From: Candidatus Latescibacterota bacterium
GTDB lineage: Bacteria; Latescibacterota; UBA2968; UBA8231
Assembly: GCA_022827835.1 (NCBI GenBank)
Contig: JAJEIO010000016.1
Span: 1 to 52,818 of the forward strand
DNA: 52,818 nucleotides
Direction of reading: 5' to 3'
Shown: positions 44,114-52,557 of the stretch, in pieces
Layout: each line of letters begins with the position of its first letter
Numbering within the stretch: position 1 is the stretch's first letter
Notes under the pieces: generated by a model
What the model was told of the DNA's origin: nothing
Seen by the model: only the letters and a program-made list of their open reading frames with translations
Databases searched by the model: none
Translations under genes and position numbers: made by a program

Positions 44114-45093
44114 CAAGGGCGGTTCCGATAAAGTTGGGCGATGACTTCCTCAATGGGCGGATTTTCCACAAAGAGGTCGCGCACCTCGTGGCGGGCGGTG
44201 ATGCGGCTGATGAGGGCTGGGGCCGAGATGCGTTCGGGCGCAAAGCTGAGATGCACTCGGGGCCCATCGCGCTGCACGACGCGAGCGGCTTCGTCTTCGA
44301 TGGTCTCTGTGGGATTGACCAGATCGACGATGAGGCGGCGCTCGGACGAGACGCGGGCGCGCAGATCGGCGAGGCTGCCGTCGGAGAGGATGGTGCCGTC
44401 GCCGATGACCATGACCCGGTCGCACAGGGCTTCGATATCGTCCATGTCGTGGGTGGTCAAGATGACGGTGGTGCTCTCTCGGCGGTTGAGTTCTTTGATG
44501 AAGTCGCGCATCGCCAGTTTGGAAACCGCGTCGAGGCCAATGGTCGGCTCGTCCAAAAAGAGCAGGCCGGGGCCGTGGAGCAGAGCTGCCACCAGATCAC
44601 AGCGCATGCGCTGGCCCAAGCTGAGCTGGCGCACGGGTACGTCGAGGAAGGAATCGAGTTCCAGCATGGCGATGAGCGCGTCGCGGCGGCGGCGATAGGC
44701 AGCGTCAGGGACTTTGTAGATGTCGCGCAGCAGATCGAAGGATTCAATGGCTGGCAAGTCCCACCATAACTGGGTGCGCTGGCCGAAGACCACGCCAATG
44801 CGGCTGACGTGGCCAATGCGGTCCTGCCAAGGGATGCGACCTTGGACCTCGCAGCTGCCCGAGTCGGGGACGACGATGCCGGAGAGGATTTTGACTGTGG
44901 TGGATTTACCAGCGCCATTGGGGCCGATATAGCCGACCAGTTCGCCGGCTTCCAGCGAGAAAGAGATGCCGTCCAACGCCCGGATTGTGCGGTGCGAGCG
45001 CTGCACAATGCCTCGGAAGGCACCCCAAAGGCCGGGGCGACGCTCGGCAATGCGGTAGGTTTTGACTAGGTTTTCAACGACGATTTGGGGCAT
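44113..45093 (-). CDS. ABC transporter ATP-binding protein
   Basis: A 326-aa ATPase. Walker [10 protein letters not shown] (residues 57-65), signature [11 protein letters not shown] (about 156), Walker [13 protein letters not shown] (about 174), switch His in [13 protein letters not shown]. The C-terminal 90 residues ([18 protein letters not shown] ... [21 protein letters not shown]) form the accessory domain common in COG4586-type drug/polysaccharide exporters. The ATG has only a weak ribosome site. It leads the three-gene exporter and lies 59 bases after the selenoprotein-like peroxidase gene. Confidence 0.95.
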   Translation of the reverse strand: MPQIVVENLVKTYRIAERRPGLWGAFRGIVQRSHRTIRALDGISFSLEAGELVGYIGPNGAGKSTTVKILSGIVVPDSGSCEVQGRIPWQDRIGHVSRIGVVFGQRTQLWWDLPAIESFDLLRDIYKVPDAAYRRRRDALIAMLELDSFLDVPVRQLSLGQRMRCDLVAALLHGPGLLFLDEPTIGLDAVSKLAMRDFIKELNRRESTTVILTTHDMDDIEALCDRVMVIGDGTILSDGSLADLRARVSSERRLIVDLVNPTETIEDEAARVVQRDGPRVHLSFAPERISAPALISRITARHEVRDLFVENPPIEEVIAQLYRNRP

Positions 45094-45152
45094 GAATTAA
45101 ATAACGAGTATTAGTTTAACAGGAGCTATTGTGGGTTGCTCCTTTGCTCGGA

Positions 45153-45755
45153 CTAGTCGGGAGCGGCCGCGGATTTTTCCCAGGGGCGGATAAAGGATTC
45201 AGGCTCGACGCCCAAGGCGTCTGCCACGCGGTTGATATAGTTGAAATAGCCGACGATCTGAACGGCGTCGTGGATGCCGCGATCGTCAAAGCCGTGCTGC
45301 CGCAATTGGTCAATGTCCTCAGCGGTTGAGTCCTGCGGTCGCTGGGTCAGTTTTTCGGCAAAGGCGCATAGGGCACGGTCGGCTGGCGACAGATCGGCCC
45401 GATGCCAGTCCGTGGACAACTGGTGTACTAGCTGGTCGGCTGGAGTTCCTTCTGCAACGGCAAAATCGCGGGCGACCTCAGCACGGAGGTCGTGGGCGTG
45501 GGCGCGTATTCAGTACACGCAATGATTCGTGGCTGAAACGACTACGGCCAGCATTTCGCGTTGGCTTCGGCTCAGGGGCGAGGGGGCGTACATGAGGGTC
45601 TTGTAAAAATCCAGTGAGACCTTCATTGCCCGGGGGTTAAGGCTCATAATGGAGACAATGCCCCAAATGCGCCCGGCCCGAGCGAGGGCGGCTTCGTACT
45701 GTTTCTTGAGCAGGCCGGTGGCCCGCTTTAGGGGAACGATGTCTATATAGGGCAT
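45153..45755 (-). CDS. AhpD-like peroxidase-related protein with in-frame TGA (probable selenocysteine, CxxU)
   Basis: One 200-residue reading frame from 45755 to 45153 is interrupted only by a TGA at 45510-45512 (codon 82). Both halves match the carboxymuconolactone decarboxylase/AhpD 'peroxidase-related enzyme' family, about 180-200 aa: IDIVPLKRATGLLKKQYEAAL and LNPRAMKVSLDFYKTLMY before it; DLSPADRALCAFAEKLTQRP, QHGFDDRGIHDAVQIVGYFNYINRVADALGVE after it. The active site reads E67 (x11) C79-V-Y-[TGA82]-I-R-A-H86, exactly the AhpD pattern E-x11-C-x2-C-x3-H with the resolving Cys replaced by TGA. A SECIS-like hairpin starts 17 bases downstream. A good GAGGAG site precedes the ATG. Read as Cys to Sec exchange, this is a cytosolic thiol/selenol peroxidase or disulfide reductase. 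The alternative is a nonsense mutation. Confidence 0.82.
45473..45492 (-). promoter_or_regulatory. Candidate bacterial SECIS hairpin
   Basis: In the mRNA, CGACCUC and GAGGUCG form a perfect 7-bp stem with the 6-base loop CGUGCU (G at loop position 2). The stem begins 17 bases after the UGA and the loop 24 bases after it, in the range reported for bacterial SECIS elements (loop G among the first two positions, about 16-37 bases from UGA). Confidence 0.7.
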
Positions 45756-45941
45756 TTGCCAATCTCCTCTGTGAAGATATAACTACGCGTTTGGCTGCCG
45801 ACCACAAAAGTCTCCAAGCCGGGGCATTCGTCGAGGTCCAGAAGATAATGCTGATTTGCGCGAATGGGCACACGTTCGTTCCCGTTGCGTTGTGAGCACC
45901 TGCGCTTGGCACTGTGCAACTGCGGCGCTACCTTCCCTCCC

Positions 45942-47435
45942 ATGAGTAGCGTCTCGGATCCCCAACGCATCTTCTGGCTCGATGCCGCCAAAGCGTACGG
46001 CATGATCCTAGTATTCTATGGCCACTTCGTGGAGCGAGTTTACCAGACAGGTAACGAAGCGGCTCTGTTGCAGGAACGATTGATCTATGCGTTCCACATG
46101 CCGCTGTTCATTTTCATTGCCGGTTTTTTTGCGCGTACCGAAGCTGGAAGGCTTTGGGCTTTCCTCAAGCGCGGTCTGCTGACACGCATACTTCCCGCCC
46201 TCTTCTTCTCCCTACTCATCGCACCGGGCGTGGCTATCGAGCACCTCTTTCCGCCCGATGTGGAGAACAGGCCTAGAGAATTCCGGCTACGTTGGTTTGA
46301 TCAAGAGAGATTCACAGATCTCTGCAAGCGTCTTGCGTCAGGATCACAGTCAGACGACCGCAGTCGCGCAGAGATCTGGAATAAGTTCCCTCCCGACCAG
46401 CAAGCGCTGATTTTCGAGTGGGCACAGGCGGACTCGATCCCTTATGCCGTGCGCCAGCAAATACTGGCCGGGCTCAACGAGGTAGTAAAACAAAAAGGGC
46501 TATTCACCCTCGATGACCTCTCCTACATAAGCCATACCAAGGCCAGCCGGACCCTGCTCGATCAGTATCGTGCGGACCCCTCACAGGCGAACCTGCAGAA
46601 GCTCAATGTCGCGCTGATTTCTCGCTCACTGTGGCCTGAAAACGAGGAGTGGACCTTTGGTGATGAGATGGCGTGGGCGGCGATGCGCTTTCTCCGGACC
46701 GGATTCCCTCTCAACATCCCGGTCTGGTTCGTCATCTGTCTGTTTGTCGTGGAACTCTACCACTTTCTGGCCGTTCGGGTACTGCGCTCCGAGGTCGCCG
46801 TGGCGCTGGCCATTCCCGCGTTCTGGGTCAGCGGTGCATGGCTGAACCACGATGTCCCGAGCTTCAGCGACGTCTGGTTCGCACGCGAAGCGATTCTGCT
46901 CTACGGAATCTATCTGCTAGGACACCTGTTGCGGCGGACTCAGGCACTTGAGCGGCTCACGAATCGAGCACAAGCGTTCATCCTGCTCACCAGCATCGCG
47001 CTGCTGCTATCCACGTTCAACCTCAATCCGGGGAACTCGCACCCCGGGCTAACTCCTGTCGTGCTGATCAACCTTTCCCAGCACGGAGATCCCTTTCTGT
47101 TTGCCGTCACCGCACTGGCCGGATGCTTTGCGGTTGCTGGCCTGTCGCTGTTTACACCACAGTGGCGCTGGATATCTTGGCTGGGCCGCAATACCCTGAT
47201 TCTCATGGGGCTAAACGGGTTCTTCTTCGCCTTCGTCAATCACCAGCTCGCCGGTGCGCTGCAACTCGCCGAATCACAACTCCTGCTGGTTGGGGTCTGC
47301 GGGTTTGTGACTGCGCTGTCGCTGATCGCCTGTGTACCTTTTGTTTGGCTACTGAACCGCTACGTTCCCTGGCTTGTCGGGCGCCCTAGGGCGTCCACAA
47401 CTCACTCGGAACGTAAGCCCTCTCGTCTTACTTGA
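45942..47435 (+). CDS. Membrane acyltransferase, Acyltransferase_3 family, with a large soluble insert
   Basis: A 497-aa integral membrane protein from the ATG at 45942 (upstream in-frame ATG at 45864 adds non-homologous residues; the ribosome site is weak). It begins with the family opening IFWLDAAKAYGMILVFYGHF, where the His is the expected catalytic residue, and LIYAFHMPLFIFIAGFF follows. About 10 membrane helices are spread over the rest (e.g. FALFFSLLIAPGVAIEHLF-like, NIPVWFVICLFVVELYHFLAV, WISWLGRNTLILMGLNGFFFA). Residues about 105-240 form a hydrophilic insert after the third helix that is unusual for the family. Such enzymes O-acylate surface polysaccharides or lipids at the membrane. 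Target unknown. Confidence 0.86.
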   Translation: MSSVSDPQRIFWLDAAKAYGMILVFYGHFVERVYQTGNEAALLQERLIYAFHMPLFIFIAGFFARTEAGRLWAFLKRGLLTRILPALFFSLLIAPGVAIEHLFPPDVENRPREFRLRWFDQERFTDLCKRLASGSQSDDRSRAEIWNKFPPDQQALIFEWAQADSIPYAVRQQILAGLNEVVKQKGLFTLDDLSYISHTKASRTLLDQYRADPSQANLQKLNVALISRSLWPENEEWTFGDEMAWAAMRFLRTGFPLNIPVWFVICLFVVELYHFLAVRVLRSEVAVALAIPAFWVSGAWLNHDVPSFSDVWFAREAILLYGIYLLGHLLRRTQALERLTNRAQAFILLTSIALLLSTFNLNPGNSHPGLTPVVLINLSQHGDPFLFAVTALAGCFAVAGLSLFTPQWRWISWLGRNTLILMGLNGFFFAFVNHQLAGALQLAESQLLLVGVCGFVTALSLIACVPFVWLLNRYVPWLVGRPRASTTHSERKPSRLT

Positions 47436-47469
47436 CCTACGCTCACATAGACCACAAGGAGCCGCTTCC

Positions 47470-48363
47470 ATGCCCGTCCGCTTTGCCTTCCTCACCGACA
47501 CCCACCACTACCCCGACGCCCCCGAAGACTACGGCGCTCCCAAGATGCTCACCCGCAGCCAAGAGGTGCACGACGCGATTCCCCCCGCTCTCAACGCGGA
47601 GGCTTTCGACTTTGTCGTCCACGGCGGCGACTTTCTCTGCGGCGGGTCGGCCTTCGACCTGCCCACCGAGACTTATTTGCGTTCGGTTGACGAGGCGGCT
47701 GCGGCCTTCGCGCGGATTGAAGCTCCCTTCTACTCAGTCCCCGGCAACCACGATTGCGACGCCCAGAGCGGGTCCTTCGACGGTTTTGCCGCCCGTTTTC
47801 CCTATCCCGACCCGCTGACCGTCGTTGATGCTGCGCCGCGCCTGCGTTTGGCGCTGGCCCATGTCTTCTACGACTGCGATGTCTTTGAGAAAGGGTCTGG
47901 CGTCTGGACCGACGCGCTAGACGAGGCTCTGCGCGCTGCCGCTGATCAAGCGCTAGCCGATGGCTGCGCCCTGCTGCTCGTTATGCACACTTGGATTTTG
48001 CCCGATTTCGCTTGGGATCGCGGCGTGGTCGAAGGCGCGCCTCGTCTGGTCAAAACGCTCGACGAAAGCCCCGCTATCGTTGCCGCTTTCACTGGCCACC
48101 GCCACATCAACCGCATCACTGCCTACCGCGACTACCTAGTTGTCGATACGGCCTGTCTGATCGGCTTTCCCTTGGGGTATCGCAGCGTTGAGCTCTCGGA
48201 CGATGGCTTTTTCAAGACGCGCTTCCACACTCTCGACCTGCCGGATTTGATGCAAGATTCCTACGACCGCTCGACGCCTGAGGAAAATCGGGTCTGGGAA
48301 GGCCACATCTTCGACCGGGACGTGGATATCCTGTCGCCTCGGCTTAGGGGGTTGTGGGGTTGA
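47470..48363 (+). CDS. Calcineurin-like metallophosphoesterase
   Basis: A 297-aa phosphoesterase with AAGGAG before the ATG at 47470. Metal ligand motifs in order: D-x-H in FLTDTHHYP (Asp10, His12), GGD in VVHGGDFLC, GNHD in SVPGNHDCD, His in LLVMHTW, and GHxH in FTGHRHIN. No signal peptide. Resembles the 3',5'-cyclic-nucleotide or alkaline-phosphatase branch of the family; the substrate is not defined. It follows the acyltransferase gene after 34 bases and precedes the Mo-hydroxylase genes by 105 bases. Confidence 0.93.
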   Translation: MPVRFAFLTDTHHYPDAPEDYGAPKMLTRSQEVHDAIPPALNAEAFDFVVHGGDFLCGGSAFDLPTETYLRSVDEAAAAFARIEAPFYSVPGNHDCDAQSGSFDGFAARFPYPDPLTVVDAAPRLRLALAHVFYDCDVFEKGSGVWTDALDEALRAAADQALADGCALLLVMHTWILPDFAWDRGVVEGAPRLVKTLDESPAIVAAFTGHRHINRITAYRDYLVVDTACLIGFPLGYRSVELSDDGFFKTRFHTLDLPDLMQDSYDRSTPEENRVWEGHIFDRDVDILSPRLRGLWG

Positions 48364-48468
48364 TTGTCTTTCCAATCGCTTCCTAGCATCTTTAAGGCCC
48401 CTATGTTGTAGCCTCATAGCAAATTGGGTGTCTTGCCGAGTGACGCATTTATAGAGACAGCCTGAAAC

Positions 48469-48939
48469 ATGACCAAAGTGATCAAATTAAGGGTCAATGG
48501 GGAAACCCATCGCCTCGATACCGATCCAGACGCGCCGCTTTTGCAAATCCTGCGCAACGACCTTGGGCTCAAAGCCGCTAAGTTCGGCTGCGGCCTAGAG
48601 CAATGCGGTGCCTGCAAAGTGCTGATTGACGGACAAGCCGTGCCCTCCTGTGCCACGCCCGTCTCCGCCGTAGGCGACGCCGAGATCACGACCTTGGAAG
48701 GCCTCGGCACACCCGCTGATCTCCATCCCCTGCAACGCGCCTTTATCGCCGAGCAAGCCGCCCAATGCGGCTATTGCAGCGCCGGGTTGATCATCGCCGC
48801 CAAAGCCCTGCTCGATGATAATCCCCATCCCACTCGCCGCGATATCTGCCGCGCCCTCGATGTGCATATCTGTCGATGCGGCACTCACAATCGCATTATC
48901 TGCGCCATACAGCGCGCCGCCCAAGAAATAGCTCTATGA
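48469..48939 (+). CDS. Molybdenum hydroxylase small subunit ([2Fe-2S] binding)
   Basis: A 156-aa protein of the xanthine dehydrogenase family small subunit. The plant-type cluster cysteines are in CGLEQCGACKVLIDG with the later Cys of VPSC; the second cluster lies in QCGYCSAG and HICRCGTH. It transfers electrons from the Mo centre of the following subunit. Its stop overlaps the next ATG (ATGA). The pair, without a separate FAD subunit, matches the isoquinoline 1-oxidoreductase / nicotinate-dehydrogenase-like two-subunit layout, with electrons then going to a cytochrome or quinone (inference). Confidence 0.93.
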   Translation: MTKVIKLRVNGETHRLDTDPDAPLLQILRNDLGLKAAKFGCGLEQCGACKVLIDGQAVPSCATPVSAVGDAEITTLEGLGTPADLHPLQRAFIAEQAAQCGYCSAGLIIAAKALLDDNPHPTRRDICRALDVHICRCGTHNRIICAIQRAAQEIAL

Positions 48940-51047
48940 GCATCGACTCCCTCATTCGCTTCGACACCGATGGTCAAGTGATACTCAAAGTCGCCCATGT
49001 CGAGATCGGTCAGGGCATTCTGACTGCCATCGCGCAAATCGCCGCTGAGGAGTTGGACGTTGATTTCGCGCGTATCCGCGTCGAGCGCGCCGACACCGAG
49101 CGCACGCCTATCGCCTCCACCACCGGCAGCAACTCGATCCAAACCGCCGGTTCAGCCTTCCGCCAAGCCGCGGCCGACGCGCGACATCTATTATTAGCCA
49201 AAGCGGCCGCGGCATTAGAGGTTCCTGTCGAAAATCTCGCCATCACAGACGGTACCATCAGCGATGGCAATAACCATACGACCTATTGGGCGCTACAAGG
49301 CGGCCAACTCTTCGGCGAGACCGAGCCTAACATCGGCCAGCCCAAATCGCCCACCGACTACACTCTCGTCGGTCAGTCGCTACCGCGTCTCGACCTACCG
49401 GCCAAAATCGCCGGCACCCCTTCGTTCGTGCACGACTTGGAACTGCCCGACATGGTGCACGGTCGCGTGATCCGCCCGCCGACTTACGCCGCTACCTTGG
49501 CGACCTTTGACGAAGGCCCTGCTGCCGACCTACCCGGCGTCCTCGCTATAATCTGCGACGGCTCTTTCATCGGCGTATTAGCCGAGCGCGAAGAGCAAGC
49601 CGAAAAAGCCGCGGCCGCGCTACGTCAAAGCGCGCGCTGGCATCCAGCCCCTTTGCCCTCGTCAGACACGCTCTACACCGACCTGCTGGCCAAACCATCT
49701 CAAGACTTCCTCGTCGTCGATGGCGTTCCGCAGGACGGGCCCGTTCCACCGATCAAAGCCCCACCCAGCGCCGTGCAAACCCTCGACGCAACTTATTACC
49801 GCCCCTATCACATGCACGCGGCCTTGGGGCCGGCCGCGGCCGCTGCCCTGTGGCAGGACGATCACCTCAAGGTCTGGAGCCATACCCAAGGTGCCTATCC
49901 CTTGCGCGGCTCTCTCGCTTCCGCCCTCGGCTTGGCTGACGAGCAAGTCCGCGTTCTCCACTGCGAAGGGCCTGGCTGCTACGGCCACAACGGTGCCGAC
50001 GATGTAGCCCTTGACGCCGCGCTCCTAGCCCACGCCTTGCCCGGTCGCCCCGTACTGCTCAAATGGTCGCGCGCCGACGAGCACGCTTGGGAGGCTTATG
50101 GCTCCGCTATGGTCGTCAAAACTCAGGCCAGTCTCGACGTTGTGGGCCAGATCTGCGATTGGAATCACGACGTCTGGAGCTACACTCATTCGGGTCGCCC
50201 CAGACCAATTGACGGTGCCTCCAACCTGCTCGCCGCTCGCTACCTCGCCGACCCGCTACCCCCACCGACACCCAGCCCCGGCAAGGGCTCCCACGGCGGG
50301 ATCCACCGCAACGCCGACCCCCTCTATGCCTTTGCTCGCCGCCGCGTCGTCAAGCACTTCGTGCCCAACTCGCCGCTGCGCACCTCGGCACTCCGAGGAT
50401 TGGGGGCCTTCGCCAATGTCTTCGCCATCGAATCATTTATGGACGAACTGGCCTATGCCGCGGCCGCCGACCCCGTAGAATTCCGCCTGCGCCACCTCGA
50501 AGACCCACGCGCCCGCGCTGTCATTGAAGCTGCCGCCACAGAAGCCAACTGGCGTTCTGGCGTGCGCGGCAATGGTCGGGGGCGCGGCCAAGGTCTCGGT
50601 TTTGCCCAATACAAAAACGCCAAGTGCTATGTCGCTGTCGTATTCACTGTCGCAGTAGATACAGCAAGCGGTCAGATCCACCTCGAAAACGCCGCTATTG
50701 CTGGCGACGCTGGTCAAATCGTCAATCCCGACGGCTTGGCCAACCAGCTCGAAGGCGGCGTGTTGCAGGCCGCCAGTTGGACCCTCAAAGAACAAGTGCA
50801 ATACGGCCCCGATGGCATCACCAGCCGCGATTGGGAGACGTACTCCGTCTTGCACTTTGCAGAAATCCCCCCCGTCTTGGTCAAACTGCTCGACCAACCC
50901 GGCTCGCCCAGCCTCGGCAGTGGCGAAGCCGCTCAGGGGCCGACACCCGCCGCCATCGCCAATGCGGTCTTCGATGCCGCAGGGGTGCGATTGCGCCAAA
51001 TGCCCTTTACGCCGGAGCGCGTCGGGGCCGCGTTGCGGGAACTATAA
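48936..51047 (+). CDS. Molybdenum hydroxylase large subunit (xanthine dehydrogenase family)
   Basis: A 703-aa catalytic subunit starting at ATG 48936, overlapping the small subunit by 4 bases. It begins inside the first Mo-domain (VAHVEIGQGILTAIAQIAAEELDV), has TLVGQSLPRLDLPAKIAGTPSFVHDLELPDMVHGRVIRPP, DATYYRPYHMHAALGP, the substrate/cofactor segment TQGAYPLRGSLASALGL and ALRGLGAFANVFAIESFMDELA. The catalytic Glu near the C-terminus is in GSGEAAQGPTPAAIANAVFDAAG. No Tat signal is present, unlike the periplasmic IorB type, so it may be cytoplasmic. It hydroxylates an N-heterocycle or aldehyde using water. Needs molybdopterin cytosine dinucleotide or similar, not in this window. Confidence 0.92.
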   Translation: MSIDSLIRFDTDGQVILKVAHVEIGQGILTAIAQIAAEELDVDFARIRVERADTERTPIASTTGSNSIQTAGSAFRQAAADARHLLLAKAAAALEVPVENLAITDGTISDGNNHTTYWALQGGQLFGETEPNIGQPKSPTDYTLVGQSLPRLDLPAKIAGTPSFVHDLELPDMVHGRVIRPPTYAATLATFDEGPAADLPGVLAIICDGSFIGVLAEREEQAEKAAAALRQSARWHPAPLPSSDTLYTDLLAKPSQDFLVVDGVPQDGPVPPIKAPPSAVQTLDATYYRPYHMHAALGPAAAAALWQDDHLKVWSHTQGAYPLRGSLASALGLADEQVRVLHCEGPGCYGHNGADDVALDAALLAHALPGRPVLLKWSRADEHAWEAYGSAMVVKTQASLDVVGQICDWNHDVWSYTHSGRPRPIDGASNLLAARYLADPLPPPTPSPGKGSHGGIHRNADPLYAFARRRVVKHFVPNSPLRTSALRGLGAFANVFAIESFMDELAYAAAADPVEFRLRHLEDPRARAVIEAAATEANWRSGVRGNGRGRGQGLGFAQYKNAKCYVAVVFTVAVDTASGQIHLENAAIAGDAGQIVNPDGLANQLEGGVLQAASWTLKEQVQYGPDGITSRDWETYSVLHFAEIPPVLVKLLDQPGSPSLGSGEAAQGPTPAAIANAVFDAAGVRLRQMPFTPERVGAALREL

Positions 51048-51082
51048 AATCCCAATCACATCTTTCGCTGAGGAGTAATCCC

Positions 51083-51889
51083 ATGAGCCGCGATCTTCCC
51101 CGTGCAATTTTAGGCCGCACCAATCTCGAGGTTACCCGATTCGGCATTGGCGGCACGTATTGCGAGACGGCCGATGGATACAGGGCGGCGCTCGACTGCG
51201 GCGTCAACTACATCGATACGGCGCGCAGCTATCTAGGAGGAGAAGACGAGAAGGTGATCGGCCAAGCGATCGAGGGTCGGCGTCACGATCTCATCGTAGC
51301 CAGCAAATCCGCGAAGCGCGACGCCGAAGGGGCACGCGAAGAGTTGCAAACCTCGTTGCGCGCGCTCAAAACAGACTACCTCGATATTTTCCAGCTCCAC
51401 CATTTAAACACCGAAGAAGAACGCAACCAAGCACTGGCCCCCGGCGGAGCATTGGAAGCCGCCCAACAAGCTCGCGAAGAGGGTCTAGTACGCTTCATCG
51501 GCGTCACCGGACACGATTGGGTGCAAGTTGAACAAGCGGTCCGCACCGGTCATTTTGATACGGTACTTTGCTGGTATAATTGCGCGATGAAAGAGCCGGA
51601 AGAAACGGTTTTTCCCGCAGCGCAGGCCGCCAATACGGGCGTGGTGATTATGAACGCCTCGCGCAACGAGCGGCTGCTGAAAGGCCCCGGTGCGCCCGCC
51701 CCTGAACAATTCTATCGCTACGTGCTTAGCCACGACGCCGTGCATACCACGGTCATGGGCTTGCGGAGTGTCGATCTCTTTGCACGAGTTGCCGCTAGTT
51801 TGTCGGAGCGTGTGGTGATCACGCCGCAAGAGCGGGCTAAGCTCAAAGCCTATGGAGCGCAGCAGCGGGCGGCTGGGGCGTTGGAATGA
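51083..51889 (+). CDS. Aldo/keto reductase family protein
   Basis: A 268-aa TIM-barrel oxidoreductase; ATG 51083 has GAGGAG upstream. The catalytic tetrad is recognisable: Asp45 and Tyr50 (NYIDTARSYLGG), Lys75 (LIVASKSAKR), and His105-106 (DIFQLHHLN). Family segments GRTNLEVTRFGIGG and GLVRFIGVTGHDW are present. NADPH-dependent reduction of aldehydes or ketones is expected. It follows the Mo-hydroxylase by 35 bases and may be co-transcribed. Confidence 0.92.
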   Translation: MSRDLPRAILGRTNLEVTRFGIGGTYCETADGYRAALDCGVNYIDTARSYLGGEDEKVIGQAIEGRRHDLIVASKSAKRDAEGAREELQTSLRALKTDYLDIFQLHHLNTEEERNQALAPGGALEAAQQAREEGLVRFIGVTGHDWVQVEQAVRTGHFDTVLCWYNCAMKEPEETVFPAAQAANTGVVIMNASRNERLLKGPGAPAPEQFYRYVLSHDAVHTTVMGLRSVDLFARVAASLSERVVITPQERAKLKAYGAQQRAAGALE

Positions 51890-51914
51890 GTATGGCTAAA
51901 CGAGAGTTCCCCAC

Positions 51915-52142
51915 ATGGTGGTGCGCGAGGGCCATGCCGAGGTGGTCCAGCTACCGTTGCAGGCTGGGGCCGATCCGAGTCAGTCGCGCTATACCTATAA
52001 TTCGTGGGACAAGCTACTAGCCATCGCCGAGGAGCGCGTCTACGGGGAGGTACAGGCGCTGCTGGTGGCGGCGGTGCGCGAGGGGGATGCCGCCGTTGCG
52101 CATTCACAATTCCTGCACGAGTTGATGGGACGGGACAATCTC
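51915..52142 (+). pseudogene. Ankyrin-repeat gene remnant
   Basis: A short frame encodes a C-terminal ankyrin-type stretch: REGHAEVVQLPLQAGADPSQS, then WDKLLAIAEERVYGEVQALLVAAVREGDAAV. The usual LLL is changed to LPL and there is no start context or full repeat; upstream the frame is closed by TAA near 51898. It looks like the tail of a decayed ankyrin-repeat gene between the aldo/keto reductase and the VOC gene. Confidence 0.55.
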
Positions 52143-52146
52143 GTAG

Positions 52147-52530
52147 TTACGTCTGTACTACCTGAATCAGGTTACCGCAGGTGTCGTCAAAGACGGCCAC
52201 GGTGACGTTGGCCACTTCTGTCGGCTCCATCGTAAATGCTACGCCCAGTGACTTCAGTTTTTCATATTCTGTGCGGATGTCCGTAACGCCAAAGGACGCC
52301 GCTGGGATGCCTTGGTCAAATATCCCTTTCTGATATGTCTGTGATACCGGGTTTTCATTTGGCTCAAGCAGAAGCTCGGTCCCATCTGGGTCATCGGGCG
52401 AGACGACGGTAAGCCACTTGAATTGCCCCACAGGGACGTCATGCTTCTTCACAAAGCCGAGGGTCTCCGTGTAGAACCTCAGAGCTTCGTCCTGGTCACT
52501 TACGAAAACGCTGGTGAGTGTAATGCGCAT
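52147..52530 (-). CDS. VOC-family (glyoxalase/bleomycin-resistance type) protein
   Basis: A 127-aa protein built from two beta-alpha-beta-beta-beta units: ITLTSVFVSDQDEALRFYTETLGF, then GIPAASFGVTDIRTEYEKLKSLGVAFTMEP and VAVFDDTCGNLIQVVQ. Family members bind a divalent metal and include glyoxalases, dioxygenases and antibiotic-binding proteins. It follows an ArsR-type regulator by 27 bases; this pair is a common two-gene arrangement, with the regulator likely controlling the VOC gene. Confidence 0.9.
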   Translation of the reverse strand: MRITLTSVFVSDQDEALRFYTETLGFVKKHDVPVGQFKWLTVVSPDDPDGTELLLEPNENPVSQTYQKGIFDQGIPAASFGVTDIRTEYEKLKSLGVAFTMEPTEVANVTVAVFDDTCGNLIQVVQT

Positions 52531-52557
52531 ATCTGGCCTCCCTTTCCATTCATAGTG

